DNA from: Glandiceps talaboti
Taxonomy: Eukaryota; Hemichordata; Enteropneusta; Spengelidae
DNA length: 64,000 bases
Direction of reading: 5' to 3'
NCBI RefSeq assembly: GCF_964340395.1
Contig: NC_135551.1
Span: forward strand, 2,161,501 to 2,225,500
The notes beneath the pieces are model-generated. The model was given only the letters and a program-made list of their open reading frames with translations. It was not told the DNA's origin and did not search any database. The translations under genes were made by a program, and so were the position numbers. Shown piece by piece: positions 14,062 through 26,309 of the stretch; the stretch's first letter is position 1; the number at the start of each line of letters is the position of its first letter.

Positions 14062-16174
14062 TGTCATTTCAATGGGACAATGATTGCTTTCATATAATGA
14101 TTTTGAACTATGCACTTTCTTCTGTTAAAGATAGTCTTCAAAGACCATTTTCATTTTCATACTCAAAATATGATTTAATTGAATTATTAAAATAAATGTG
14201 TAACAGTTTAATTTAAATGCAAGTGCTAAATTTCAAGTTACAGCTGAAGTCCAGTCTTCACAATGGGCAAGTCCAAACCCCCAAGGTCCTATTAAAGATA
14301 AACTTCCCCAAATCTTCCTTTCTCAGAGACTTTTATTGGTGGGTCACAGAGGAGCATCAATTAAGAACTAAATACTGTGACTACCATTTAATTAGCTATA
14401 AGCTTCTTCTTTTCAGTACAATTTGGCTGTAAAAGATTTTGTAGATCGTAAGTAAGTAACAAATGTTTTCTATCAATTTTTCCATTGTTTAAATCTCAAA
14501 TATATATAATTTGTTTCATTTTTTCCTTGAAGCAATTTGGTTTATAAACTTTACACTTGCTGTATATGTCTAAATCTAACCACAGTAAGACAATGATTTT
14601 GTCACCCAATATAAGTCCTTCATTTGACCACATAGGAATACATAAAGCTGTTAAAAGAAAGGTCCAATCAAATGACATTGTAATTTCTATTGATATAATA
14701 AATGTGTTACAAGTGATTTATACCATTTTTTAAAACTCAATTATCTTTGGTATAGCTTAAGAATCGGTTTTAGCTTCTGAAATAACAAGGTCATGTATGT
14801 CGCCATTTTGCTCTTAAATACAGAGTAAGCAAGTGTTCAATTTGAGAATTTGTGATGTTACTTCATCTTATCACTGAGGGAAAAGTATTCCATGTATAAA
14901 GCCAGTAAATGTTACCAGTTCCTGATCAATTTACCCAAGTTCCCCATGGGTAATGTATGGCCATCCATGATCAAAGTGAAATCACAGAAAACATATACAA
15001 AGTACAATGCTTTGAAATTGGTATTTTAATTTTATAAAGAAGGCAAGTTAACATCGTAAATTATCTTCAGTATGATTGTAATTTTTTTGAAAACAATATG
15101 TATGCTCTGATTGTACATGTACAATGTATGCTTTGCTTTCCATGGTACTGAGAGTCAATTATTTTCATTTTGATACATGTACATTTTGTACATCTATATT
15201 AACATAAAACGAGACAACACTATAAATGTGAACACAGGTCGTGATCATGCCTTGAAAGAAGATGGCAAAACCGCTACATGTCACTGTATGGATGGTAATG
15301 AACCCAATCAAAAGAAAATGACATAAAGCAAGTACAAAGTTTTCAAGAGGGATAGTTATCTGACAAAACTTTCTGCTACGACGAATTCTACTTCGCTAAG
15401 ATTTGGAAGGTCATAGAATGTACTGTGACGACACACGATACGTCTGAACTATAAACAAAGGGAACGTTCTGAAGGGAAATATACCGTTCGATACTGACGT
15501 AGCCATGGAAAATTTGACTTTCGTAGTTTTTCTAAAAGAAGCACATCATAGCCAGTGACTTTGAAAACGACAGATCTTGGAGTACATGTACACGTAAAAC
15601 TGGACCATTCCAAGAGTTCATCACAGTCGTCATGACTACCACTGATCATGTGAACATTTCATAAAGGATGGAAGTTTTACGAACACAAAAGTATTTTAAT
15701 AACAAGCAAACTTCCAATAGAGGAACTCTATTTTCAGTTCAGGAATATAGGACTACTGGTCTGTCACCATCCTTGGGCTTCCACTTTCTGAAATTGGTAG
15801 CCCACTGGAACTACCAAAGAAAAGTTAATTTTGAGCCGTGATAAATGATCAAATGATGTAATTCAATGTTGAGGAAATTCCTACTCTGTAATCAACTGTT
15901 CTGACAATGCCAGAAGATAATTGTAATGTTATAGAAGACATGCATTAACATTAATATTAACATTAAACTAGAATAGTTTCATAGTACTTTTAAATAAATC
16001 AAGTGTTTATAAACTCAGTTTGTGCTGGTTTCCTGTTACAACATTCAAAGTTTAAGTTTTGAAGGAGAAGACAACAATTCTAGAAATAATTGAACTTCTA
16101 CAGAAGTAGGAGGACCTTAGTGACAGGAGTGGTGAAATCTGGTAAAATTTGCATTTTTGATACATTTATGGGAT
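14062..16174. other. Intergenic sequence, no gene seen
   Basis: This is AT-rich, single-copy-looking sequence. Open frames reach at most 71 codons. Several ACATGT/TGTACA palindromic words cluster near 15110-15195. I see no convincing exon, RNA gene or mobile element. Confidence 0.55.
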
Positions 16175-16290
16175 AAAAAAAGTATTGTAAATAAAAACAA
16201 AAGTACAATTATTGCAGTTATATGTAAGTAAGCGTACTTACATATAGCTGCAATAATTGTACTTTTGTTTTTATTTAAAATACTTTTTTT
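16175..16290. repeat. Near-perfect inverted repeat: 56-bp arms, 4-base loop
   Basis: The left arm 16175-16230 and right arm 16235-16290 are reverse complements with only two mismatches, around the loop AGCG. The inner arm ends TATGTAAGTA and pairs with TACTTACATA. The outer part is A-rich pairing with T-rich. The arms are long enough for a small fold-back transposon (MITE) or a hairpin RNA. No clear target-site duplication is visible outside the A/T-rich ends. Confidence 0.9.
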
Positions 16291-16813
16291 ATTTTTTTAA
16301 TACATTTTATTTTGTGTGACTCAAAATTGTTCATTTTACTGTTTATTTTCTTACAGGATTTACTAAGAAAAACAAAGCTATAATTCTTATTAATGAACAA
16401 GGCCATCTAAAATCTCTCGGCAATTATTGCCATGGTTTTCTCATAAAAATAGTCAATTCCTTAGCTTCAGTTATCATTGCACTTGCGGAATTCACTACCT
16501 AAGTATTAAAATCTGTTCATTTTCTGTTCAAAACGGCAATAAATATTCTGAATCGCTACTTCGGAGTCCTTCTCAGCAGCCATTATGACGTCGTTTTCAT
16601 ACATGGAGTATGCGCAGTATTATTCAACATGTCGGCAAAATTTCACAAGTTAGCTGAAATGTCAAGAATATAGTGAAATTTCTACTTGTAAATATCATTG
16701 AGAAAGAATTAATCCTATCGTGAAAAACACATTAATAGACAGTGACATAGAATATGTTCCACTTTCAAAGAGGTGAGGGATATGTATTGTCTACAAAAAA
16801 AAACAGTTTGGAT
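16291..16813. other. Intergenic sequence, no gene seen
   Basis: Unique AT-rich sequence follows the hairpin. No open frame of interest is present. Confidence 0.45.
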
Positions 16814-16837
16814 ATGTGTTCAGGATCCTGAACACAT
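16814..16837. repeat. 24-bp perfect palindrome
   Basis: The core GTGTTCAGGATCCTGAACAC is a perfect palindrome. It extends two bases further on both sides, to 24 bp in all. It lies just upstream of the 82-bp duplication. It could be a dimeric protein-binding site, but its role is unknown. Confidence 0.85.
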
Positions 16838-16860
16838 TTTTGATAGGAGCTTACACATGG

Positions 16861-17024
16861 TAGATCTGTAGTGGTTCTAGTGGAGGCCCGAGAGCAACGT
16901 CATAGCGAAACCAATACAGTACTGCATCTAACTTACATAGGATAGATCTGTAGTGGTTCTAGTGGAGGACAGAGAGCAACGTCATAGCGAAACCAATACA
17001 GTACTGCATCTAACTTACATAGGA
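16861..17024. repeat. 82-bp tandem duplication
   Basis: Two adjacent copies of 82 bp begin TAGATCTGTAGTGGTTCTAG at 16861 and 16943. They differ by only two or three bases (GGCCCGAGAG versus GGACAGAGAG). The near-identity implies a recent duplication. The sequence is less AT-rich than its surroundings and is not obviously coding. Confidence 0.93.
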
Positions 17025-17425
17025 AAAGGAATACCTATTTACTTAGCCTTCACTTCAACATTATTCTATATATTAAACAGATTAGTTGTCATGGATACAA
17101 GCAATAATATAATATTCATCCAAATAATTTAAAAATTTGATGCCTGGTCGCCACTGAACAGCGCCTTAGTGTTGAAATAAGCTAACTGAATTTGCAATGC
17201 CATATTTTACCATTAATCAATTCATGGTACATTGTGCTGTGTTTTGTATGTACATTTATCTTCAACTCGGACCAAAACTAATGAACACAGAAAACTGCAG
17301 AAGCTAACGACAAAAACAGTTACTGTGTCAGGAGCTAAAATGATGTCAGTGTGTCAATGTCAAATACAGTTTTCTATCAATCATAATAACACCAGCTTTA
17401 CAATCACTAGTACCCTCCCCCCTCC

Positions 17426-17491
<66 letters not shown>

Positions 17492-17568
17492 TACATACAT
17501 ACATACATACATACATACATACATAGACAAGCACACATGCATGCACGCACGCACGCACGCACACACAC

Positions 17569-17649
<81 letters not shown>
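17426..17649. repeat. Compound CA / CATA / CA microsatellite
   Basis: A CA run (about 17428-17487) leads into CATA repeats (about 17487-17523), then a short GCATGCACGCACG stretch, then another long CA run ending at 17648. The long threonine-histidine or cysteine-valine frames it creates on both strands are artefacts of the repeat. Confidence 0.97.
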
Positions 17650-17650
<1 letters not shown>

Positions 17651-19587
17651 CCTAGTAGGCAAATGCACATGGTTTTTTATCAAATGTCTCTTCTATTGTT
17701 GATCGATTGTTGACTTCGCACCCTCATGGTAATTCCATGGTATGTGTTAAGATACTCAATAAAAGGTTAAAAACAAAAGAATTGAAATGAGAGAGATTCT
17801 GATTTCTACAAGTCACTTGTTAATTACATGATTACCTTGTCAATATAAATTCAACAGACATTTGAAGGAATTAATCAATCGATAAAGAATTTTTTGTCTT
17901 CTTAGTCAGCCTTTAATGGAAAACGTCAATGTCGATTGTGACGTAACTTATCCGCCATAAGTCACGCCAAAATAAATTATATTTTCACGACATGCGAAAC
18001 CCGGAAGTAAATAAAAACACGCAGATGGCAGACGGCATCGACAAACACGATAACCCCATACAGCGATAATTTGGAACGCGAACGTTGGTGTGTGCAAATC
18101 ATCGCACGGCATGATGAACCAAGTTCACTATACCAAATAACAGTGCTGTTATTTCGCAACATTGCATCATGTCATAACTGAACTTCTGAAGCCACATCAC
18201 ACGTGGTGTGTTGTATTCACTAAAAACTAAAGTTCTCGTTCTCGCCATGCATGCATGGGTACCAAAACACGCGAGTGTAGTCAGAGAAGGAAACCGCTTG
18301 ATTCAGATATTCTATTCACTGAAAATATAACCATTAATATAATTACAAGGTTGATTTACCGTTTTTGGTCGTTTCAGAATAGCTTTCCCCGAACATAAGA
18401 CACACTTGACCGGCATGCTGTCTTCTTCAAAGATGGCTACACTGTGTCGTTGAAACGTGACCTTTGATTGGCTACAGCGTAAAATGGATTAGACTCATTG
18501 AAACAAATTCATATTTTTCATTCTTTCATATATTGCGCGAATTATTAAGATTTTATTTGATTTCTTTGAATTTTGGCTAATTAAATTTCTCAAATCCTTA
18601 TACTTTGTAATACTTTGTGTTTTGAATGGTACAAACCAGAGTGTGCAGATACTAACCAATCAAAAACTAGGTTTTAAACAATGCGCTGAACGTAAGTGAA
18701 TTTTTGCACATGCGCAAATCCATTGGTTCTTGTAATGGCTCCTGTATTACGCAACTTCTATGACGAAGGCATGATGCGGTGGAGTACACAACACATAATT
18801 TGCTGCCTACAAACACTTCTCGAAATACATTCCTTCTTTTTTTATATTTAAACTTGCTTAAACATTAAACTTTGGAGGCATGTGTATGTATGTGTAAGCA
18901 TTGCGTGTGTGCGGATTTTGCGATTCAAGAAACATACATAAACTTTAATTTTATCTACCGTATCAGCATGGATGTCCCGATGGATGTATTCTCCCCTAAC
19001 ACATCCACGTGTGTATACGTACGTAGTGGCCAATTCTCAGAGTCGTAAGCGAGAAAACCAAGTGTCTTGAAAAAGAACCTGAATGTGGTCCCAGGTTACA
19101 CTATTCCGAACACGGCAGATCAAATTAAGAAGGACAAACAGTCAACTTACGGTATGTTGCCTAAATTGTAATATGTTGCCAGTTTTAACAGTTAGCGATA
19201 CACAGAAGTGGAAAGCCGTACTCTTAAATCGATATGATGTACATGGAACAGTATATCAGATAGAGAACTTGGATGATTATGTGAGAGAGCACAGGAAACA
19301 AAGTGATCGTAGGATACATTTCAAAGTATCGGCAAAGAAAATGAGTAACAATTCAAACAGGAAGGTTTAATTCTGTAAAGCATTCTTCGTCTTGCACCTT
19401 TGTTAGCGTCTTGGTAACGGCCTGTTGTAGGACACGCGATAAACGCGTGGCCATCAATCTGGACTAGCGCGGCTACATATGACATCTCACTCGGCACATA
19501 TTTTGTGGATTTCTACGCCATATGTGTACTGCTGGACTGCGACAATGCCGCAATAGCTGGCCGCTTGCATTAAAGAAGCCGCATTTG
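17650..19587. other. Upstream region of the Olig gene, no gene identified
   Basis: This is sequence of higher GC content than most of the window. It has CpG-containing words, a CCATGCATGCATGG palindrome near 18245, a TGCACATGCGCAAA word near 18706 that resembles an NRF-1 site, and several ATTGG/CCAAT words. A 95-codon frame at 19083-19370 (+) lacks a recognisable domain. These features would suit regulatory DNA for the developmental gene downstream, but that is inference. Confidence 0.45.
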
Positions 19588-19760
19588 ATTGGGTACACTG
19601 CGGCGGCATGACATTCAACCAATCACCCAGTGATTGGGCTTTCCAGTTGAAAGCGTTCTATTGTCATTTCCAATGTCCCTATTGTGTTCTATTGAGACAC
19701 CTCTTTTTAAAGCTTCGTACTGCACAACTGTTAGCATTACTCAACTTTCGTTCTTAAGAT
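19588..19760 (+). promoter_or_regulatory. Candidate core promoter of the Olig gene
   Basis: Two CCAAT boxes form a perfect inverted repeat at 19619-19637 (CCAATCAC, 3 bases, GTGATTGG). A further inverted CCAAT box (ATTGG) lies at 19588-19592. A TATA-like TTTTAAA is at 19705-19711, followed by pyrimidine/A initiator-like sequence, 80 to 90 bases before the first ATG. The arrangement and spacing fit a class II promoter. The transcription start has not been seen and is inferred. Confidence 0.5.
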
Positions 19761-19788
19761 ACGTATCTGAGTACTTCAGAGAGTGTCA

Positions 19789-20523
19789 ATGACGATGGCA
19801 GCGAACTTTTCCGATGTCGCTTCATCAATTGGGAGCGAAATGTCGCCTTCAACAATCGATGTGGTTATGAATGATACAGAGAGCGAATGCAGTTCCGACA
19901 ACAGCGACCAAGTAGATGACAGATCATTACGTTGCAAACTTGAAGTTGGAGGAAATTACGAAGATTGTCGAAGTAAGGCTGATAAGCTGAAACGAAAACT
20001 TGATAAAAGCTCCAAGCTGCTGTCTGAAAATGAACAACAAGAGTTGAGACTGAAGATCAACAGTCGAGAAAGAAAACGAATGCACGATTTGAACTCAGCC
20101 CTCGATGGTCTTCGAGAAGTTATGCCTTACGCACACGGACCCTCTGTACGAAAATTATCCAAGATTGCAACACTGCTTTTAGCTAAAAACTACATCCTTA
20201 TGTTATCAAGTAGTCTTGAGGAAATGAAGAGACTTGTTAGTGACATATATCAAGGTGGTGGTGGGGCCCATGGCATTCATCATCCAGGAATTGCAAACTT
20301 GAACAGAGCCAGGATTCCCGTTATGTCTACTGCAATCCATCGGGACGTCATCGCCACGGCTGCCGCAGTTACTGCCGCAAGCCACCCGCTTAAGGATATA
20401 TCATCCCCTCATGCACACGATGCCCATGCTTATAACCAATGGCCCGTGCCATGCACGTGTTCACAGTGTGCGACGGAGAGTTTACGTGTGCCCTACACAA
20501 ATATAGGAAGATACGGCAAGTGA
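19789..20523 (+). CDS. Olig: Olig-family bHLH transcription factor, intronless
   Basis: This 244-residue nuclear transcription factor is expected to bind E-boxes as a dimer and, from the family, to specify neural or glial and other ectodermal fates. Its bHLH domain spans about residues 88-150. The basic region [14 protein letters not shown] contains the E-box-contacting Glu-Arg pair. The loop [20 protein letters not shown] and the second helix NYILML then [13 protein letters not shown] are the Olig signature; the related bHLHe22/23 proteins differ, for example in their NARERRRMHDLN basic region. The N-terminus is serine- and acid-rich, a short Ala-rich stretch sits near 189-198, and the C-terminus keeps the family motif W-x-V-P-C-T-C-S-x-C. 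The single exon matches the intronless vertebrate Olig genes. The frame is open from GTG at 19783, but the first ATG is 19789; the next, 19795, has a better Kozak context (A at -3, G at +4) and may be the true start. Which Olig paralogue it is cannot be told here. Confidence 0.96.
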   Translation: MTMAANFSDVASSIGSEMSPSTIDVVMNDTESECSSDNSDQVDDRSLRCKLEVGGNYEDCRSKADKLKRKLDKSSKLLSENEQQELRLKINSRERKRMHDLNSALDGLREVMPYAHGPSVRKLSKIATLLLAKNYILMLSSSLEEMKRLVSDIYQGGGGAHGIHHPGIANLNRARIPVMSTAIHRDVIATAAAVTAASHPLKDISSPHAHDAHAYNQWPVPCTCSQCATESLRVPYTNIGRYGK

Positions 20524-20754
20524 GTTGCGATGAACATGGTTTATAGACATAACGCACTGAAGAGCACTTTTCAAACAAATGTATAATTATTACACTTTTA
20601 AGAGACCAAAAGCTCTTTATATCGTCTTCTTTGAAGGCAACGACATTTATTTGTATATTTCAGAGTTTTAACGAAAGTATTGCAAGTTTTTGAATTTCAA
20701 GCTCAGGTTTATATCTAAAGTTAAGAGTATATTGAAACATGTTGTCACTATGAA

Positions 20755-20760
20755 AATAAA
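20755..20760 (+). promoter_or_regulatory. Polyadenylation signal AATAAA for the Olig gene
   Basis: The first canonical AATAAA downstream of the stop codon lies 231 bases after it. It precedes the 32-bp minisatellite, so the minisatellite may lie just at or beyond the transcript end. The assignment is by position only. Confidence 0.5.
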
Positions 20761-20774
20761 TCCCTTCTATTCGA

Positions 20775-20998
20775 CAAACAGATAACACGTCACGATATTT
20801 TATAGACGAACAGATAACACGTCACGATATTTTATAGACGAACAGATAACACGTCACGATATTTTATAGACGAACAGATAACACGTCACGATATTTTATA
20901 GACGAACAGATAACACGTCACGATATTTTATAGACGAACAGATAACACACCACGGTATCACATAGACGAACAGATAACACATCACGGTATCACATAGC
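20775..20998. repeat. 32-bp minisatellite, about 7 copies, just 3' of Olig
   Basis: The unit contains GAACAGATAACACGTCACGA followed by TATTTTATAGAC. The first five copies are nearly identical. The last two have diverged (CACACCACGGTATCACATAG). The unit contains CACGTCAC, close to an E-box/CRE-like word, repeated in each copy. Confidence 0.93.
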
Positions 20999-21898
20999 AA
21001 AGTTTTCCTATGTGATGTTTGATCACACAAACTGTACATTTATGTCATATGTTAAAACTTAAAAGTATACAAAACTGTTCCGTGTCTAACTTGTTTAGAG
21101 GAACACTATATTGTACACTAACCTTTCACAAGTAACACTTTCGGATAAATTTGCTGTTTTTCATGACACCCCCCCCCCCCCCCCGAGATATGGATCGGAA
21201 CGGAGACCCATTCAAGTTACCAGCTTAGGTGCTAAGTTGAATTATATGTAGAACACATGTCTGTCTGAGAATAGAATTTCTCCAATGTAGACATGACAGA
21301 TGTAAATTGTGATGATATAGTTTGAAGGAAAATCCGCGAAGATATTTTTATATGCATTGTGGTGATATTTCATCATTAAAAGAGAAGCATGTATTATATT
21401 ATATGTATGTGATTTCATGTTTGCATTGTATACAAGCAAAGTAGTTGGAATATGGCGTCAATAGAAGAGAGGTTTACTAGAACACGTGACATATATGTGG
21501 AAATAAATATACCATTATAATGTTTTAATGAAATCGTTAATCATCTACGTTTCTCTTTGTTCATTTCTTTGAAAATACTGCTCCACTTACTTCCGTGGTA
21601 TCGTTTTCTAACCATTTTTCCATCCAATGTTTATGTCACCAACTTCATTGGGAGATTTAATGGGCAAAAAACGACTTATATGTGAGTTTTTTAGTTGGCA
21701 TAACTTAAAATTATTCACTAAATCAGGAAATCGACAGCTCAATCATTGGTTAAATATTGATATCCTGATAAGTAAATTCAATATTAATGTACAAATATTG
21801 CCTACTTCTTCACCTCTTTATCCTTTTTCTCTATCGTACCCTACTCCTTACTATTGATCGATATTTTTCGTGACTCCTGATGATAGCCAACATCCTAC
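20999..21898. other. Intergenic sequence, no gene seen
   Basis: Unique AT-rich sequence contains a C-only tract at about 21171-21184. The open frames are short and unrecognised. Confidence 0.5.
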
Positions 21899-22021
21899 CA
21901 TACCAGATATATAAGTATATTACATATATATAAGATATACCAGATATATAAGTATATTACATATATATACGATATACCAGTTATATAACTATATTACATA
22001 TATATAAGATATACCAGATAT
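21899..22021. repeat. AT-rich 37-bp-type tandem repeat, about 3 copies
   Basis: Three tandem copies of a unit with ATACCAGATATATAAGTATA and TTACATATATATAAG are diverging from each other (GTTATATAACT in the third). The sequence is internally palindromic and AT-rich. Confidence 0.85.
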
Positions 22022-22335
22022 CATGACATTTGTACATGACCTGGTGATATTCTGTCAGCTGAAGCTGGTCAGAACTTTAGGATACACTTTGAGTTGATTA
22101 TTTTTGAGACCATCCAGTTTTTATTTAGTGTATTGAAAAGTGTGGAAAGTGGATGGTCTCAACAAAAACTGGGTTGCCCAGGATAACCGACACCGGGTTT
22201 GCAAGCATAACATCCCGTCTAGAACCAGGTAGAGGCGACTCTTCAGATTATATATGTAAAGTGTACTACTAGTACAAGTACTCATCTTAAAACTTACTAA
22301 CAATGGTAAGGCAATCATTCAGAATCACATTATCA
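22022..22335. other. Short unique spacer
   Basis: About 310 bp holds no gene. The word ACCATCCAGTTTTTATTTAG near 22110 is echoed inverted as GATGGTCTCAACAAAAACTGG near 22152, an imperfect inverted repeat. Confidence 0.4.
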
Positions 22336-22545
22336 TTATGCCCAAATTAATACCGCATTCCCAGTACTGACAGTCTGCCCAAATTAACACCGCATTCCCA
22401 GTACTGACAGTCTGCCCAAATTAACACCGCATTCCCAGTACTGACAGTCTGCCCAAATTAACACCGCATTCCCAGTACTGATAGTCTGCCCAAATTAACA
22501 CCGCATTCCCAGTACTGATAGTCTGCCCAAATTAACACCGCAACA
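22336..22545. repeat. 37-bp minisatellite, about 5.5 copies
   Basis: The unit contains GCCCAAATTAACACCGCATT and CCCAGTACTGACAGTCT. Copies differ at one or two bases (ACTGATAG versus ACTGACAG). Confidence 0.93.
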
Positions 22546-24639
22546 CTAAGCAACATGCCTAATTGCATGGAGATTGTCACAATGTACGTCTTATCCAGAG
22601 ACTGCAAAAATGGATACATGGCACAAGTCGTAATGTAAAGGTAATAAAAGTATTACCTGATTGAAAAACTTCCATGGCCGGGATCCAGATAACCACAAAG
22701 AGGAAACCAGAAATATATTTTATAACCTTTGAATTCATAGGAAAACTTCACCGAATGCAATGCTACACGCGCTGAACAAACAATTCACTATCATTTTTTT
22801 CAAGGAATAGACTTTGAAAAGTTCAACTAATAGCGGCATTTTTTGACCGTTGCTTCTTATATAGACACTCTTCTCCGAAAATCTCTTGGTCTTCCCAGAG
22901 TTCAGATACTCCACTCATGTACTTTGTCGAATCTATGTGCACGATAACTTTGTACATTCAGTCAAAATAACAAAAAGTTCCAGGTAATAAACAACAAACC
23001 TAACAATAAACTTGTAATAAAACACTCGCAGTCTGATCTGTTTTTATTTTTTTTCTGAGCAAACATCGAAGGTCTATGTAACTAGTTCTAGCCAATAAAA
23101 AGTTTGCTTTCCGTTTGCAATCCCACTACGTCATCATACTGGGATCGCTGTTTCAATATTGGTGGCGCCCTCTGTGACTTATTATCAAAATAATTGTGTT
23201 TAATATATCAGCATGTATTTCATATTGCATTCAGTACGCAAACACAATTAGTAATGAATAAAATATGATTAAGAAGCGATTTCAAGGAATGTAATGAAAT
23301 GTATTTGTCAACACGTGTGTGTGATTTTTATAGATATGCGTATATTTCCTGGTTGAGGGGGTGTCACCTTGCTGCGCCCTGGGGGCGTATATAGGTGTTA
23401 TTAAAATTCATTTGTTTTGACGATGCTTTCTCTCTTAAAACACGTCAATATCAACATGTCTTTCAATCATTTGGTGACAAACTATACTGCTATAGTGTTG
23501 AAATAATCCAAAGAGATCATTTTCTCTGAACTCCTAACCGAATTCCCATTCATGATCACGAAATGCATGCTTGTCGGGCCTTACACAAAAAAATATGTCG
23601 ATATATAAAGTACAATGCTCAATATCTGAGTCAGGGTGACTTTTCGGGAAATGTTAATTATGTATCATTGTCCTTTGAATATAAATAATGTTTTAAAGTA
23701 ATATCGTTGTCATATCAGGTAAAACAAATATTAAGCTTACCATTGCCATATGTAAATTATATCTTTTTCCAATACTATTAAAAATTGACCGGTTCGATTC
23801 CTATATTTACCTCTATTTCCTTCGTATGATGTCATTTGTTACGATTTGTACTTCTGGGAGTGATCGTTACTTACAGAAAGACAAAATGGAGCCGTGATCC
23901 TACTCCAGATTGATTTTATCTAGCCACATGAAATAAAAACAATTTGTATAAATGTGCTACTTGTACCGTTGGAGGCGCTGTTTTTCAAGACAAACCGTTT
24001 CAAACACATGTCAGGGACCAGTCAGTTTTGTTAGCCTGTGGTACATATATATATTTGTTCTTGTCTCTGTTTTTTTCATAGATGGTTTAAATATTACTTC
24101 ATGTAAGGGTTCAAACATAACTATACATAAAATTATACATATAATACACGTATTACCTAGCTACCACACTAGTTACAGAACATGCCATGTAAGTGTTTGG
24201 CTGTTTCACAATCAGTGCTTCACTTATCTTACACTTTGGGGCAAAAGTGAACTTGAAGGTTTTGTAATGGTAATCTTCATACAATTGGATAGTTTATAAA
24301 AGAACTTAATCTAAATTGTTCTAGTCTCTTCAGTATGAATTTGTCAGAAGGGATGAAATACTTCCTATTTTAGACACTACATGTATCGACACCACAACTC
24401 AAATTCAAGTGTCTATTGTACACTAGGTATGACCTCCTAAAGTGCTCTAACACATCAGTAACTTTACTATACATGCAATATCAATGCCCCTATACCAATG
24501 TTACAGGCCCACTTTTATAACATGGAAAACTTATTTAAAAAGTTATATTTACTTTAGCTTTTCGATGCTTGGCAATATATATCTCAGAGGCTATGAATAA
24601 CCTAAACATTGCCTAAATAGAAACAAAAAACTGCAGATC
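22546..24639. other. Intergenic sequence, no gene seen
   Basis: Unique sequence. The word TGGCGCCCTCTGTGAC near 23163 is typical of dispersed repeats in marine invertebrates, but no element boundary can be drawn. The longest frame (115 codons, 23952-24299) has no recognisable domain. Confidence 0.45.
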
Positions 24640-26190
24640 TGGCGGGGGGCCCCAGAGGCCACTCATTCGTTAAACCAACAATAAGATTCACCAAAATTGG
24701 TAAAATACTTGAAAAGCTTCTAGGGGAGACCCCCTAGGACCCCCCCCCCCCCATAAGAGGTAGACATGTCCAAGCCTCAAATCAAAGTTCTTTCCTTCAC
24801 CTCTTACTGTCAAGATGCTATGAAACTTTATTTCAAACATGTTTCAACCTTATGTAGTTGCTTTTTACATGTTAGAGCTGTCATATAAAGTTTGTAAATT
24901 TTTGTCTGAAAGTGTCTGTGAATAGCCTAAACATTGCCTTTAGAAGTAAAAATCCTCCAGGGCTTCTAGAACCCCCCCCCCCCCCATTCACACACACTCA
25001 CACAAGAGGTGGACATATCCCAGTCAAAAAGCTCTTCCCTCTACAGCTTACTGTCAAGATGCTTTGAAACTTCATTCACAGGGGTCAGTGACTTTTTGTC
25101 GGCCCAATGGAAAAAAACACTGACACCCCCCATCCCCCCAAGTTGGAGAAACTAACCGGTCTATCTGAATGTTTGAGCTCATCAATCAAGTTTCCGATTT
25201 GTATTTTCAGTGTGTCACCATACCATGGCATAAAAACTGTCAACGATGTTTATTTAATTGAAAATCAAATATGTATTGAAATATGTAGTTTTCTAAATAT
25301 AATCCGTGTGTGATAGAACAGCATCTTTTTACTCTCTATTACCGTGTGCGAAAACCAAACAGAAAATTGTGGCAACAAAAGTAGGTGTTCAACATTGACG
25401 TAAAAAAAAATCCGGATATCTCAAAGAAGCAAAGAAAAAAAAGTTGCCAGCATAGGCGAAGGAAAAAAATAATTCTCAGGCAAGCAGTCTGTGTGTCTGT
25501 GTGATCGTTTTCTCCATAACGGCTTGCTCAATTCAAACGAAATTTTGAGGAAGTATTCCGTAGGGTAATGGCAAGACTTGATTAGGTTTTGATAAAAATC
25601 CCGTGAATATTAATGAGCAATTTACGTAATTAATAATTTTCGGTAATTAGGCTATATCTCAAGAATGCACGCTTCAAATTCATTATAACTTGGTACACAC
25701 ATTTGCAATACCAAAGCGCAGCTGTCCTGAAAATATTACTAAATTAAATGTAGCTTTTAGTTTTAATAAGTTATTGGCATATTTTCGATTGGCCACAAAA
25801 AAGAAAAAAACAGTTTCTCCTCAGGAAATGTAGTCTAAAGTAGTGCGACTTTATCACCATTTTCTAAAACACGACTGGCTCAATTCAAACGAAATGTATT
25901 GCATGTGTTCTGTAGGATAGTGACAAGAACTGATTAGGTTTCGGTAAACATCCCATGAATATTAACGAGGAATTTACAAAATTAATGGGTTTCGGTAATT
26001 AGGCTATATCTCAAGAATGCACGCTTCAAATTCAATATAATTTGAGTAAAAGACCTCCAGGGCTTCTAGGGCTTCTAGGACCAGGGCTTCTAGGACCCCC
26101 CATAAGGGATATACATATTCCCTGCTTAAGCTTTCCTATATCTTTCACTGTCAAGATGCTATTAAACTCCTTTTGGAATATATTTACCCT
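24640..26190. repeat. Cluster of dispersed repeats with poly-C tracts
   Basis: Three diverged copies of one module lie near 24715-24835, 24955-25075 and 26050-26165. Each reads roughly GCTTCTAGGACCCCCC, then a GGTAGACAT-like word, then a CTGTCAAGATGCTATGAAAC-like word. A second module, containing GTGACTTTTTGTCGGCCCAA and a C-rich tract, occurs near 25088 and again near 26400. These look like old copies of short transposons, but no termini are clear. Confidence 0.65.
25520..26040. repeat. Two diverged copies of a roughly 170-bp module
   Basis: A module running from GGCTTGCTCAATTCAAACGA to CTCAAGAATGCACGCTTCAA occurs at about 25520-25690 and 25868-26040. The second copy is roughly 80-85% like the first by eye (GATTAGGTTTCGGTAAA versus GATTAGGTTTTGATAAA). 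A unique 180-bp spacer lies between them. They may be core repeats of a larger element. Confidence 0.7.
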
Positions 26191-26309
26191 GTGTAGTCAA
26201 TAATTATTATTATGATAGTGCTAACCCGGGATCTTATAAAGTAGATGCGAGACAGTCAAGCAGTCCACACTGAGTCACGATCAAAAAATACCTGTCATGT
26301 GAATATTAT

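Noticed and set aside
17346-17670. Minus-strand Cys-Val frames and plus-strand Thr-His frame
   Set aside because: They are translations of CA/CATA microsatellites with no unique domain.
19083-19370. 95-codon ORF upstream of Olig as a gene
   Set aside because: It has no recognisable domain, no clear promoter and only modest length; it could occur by chance. It is left as part of the upstream region.
19783-19788. Start of the Olig protein at 19783
   Set aside because: The codon there is GTG. Animal nuclear genes use ATG, so the start is 19789 or 19795.
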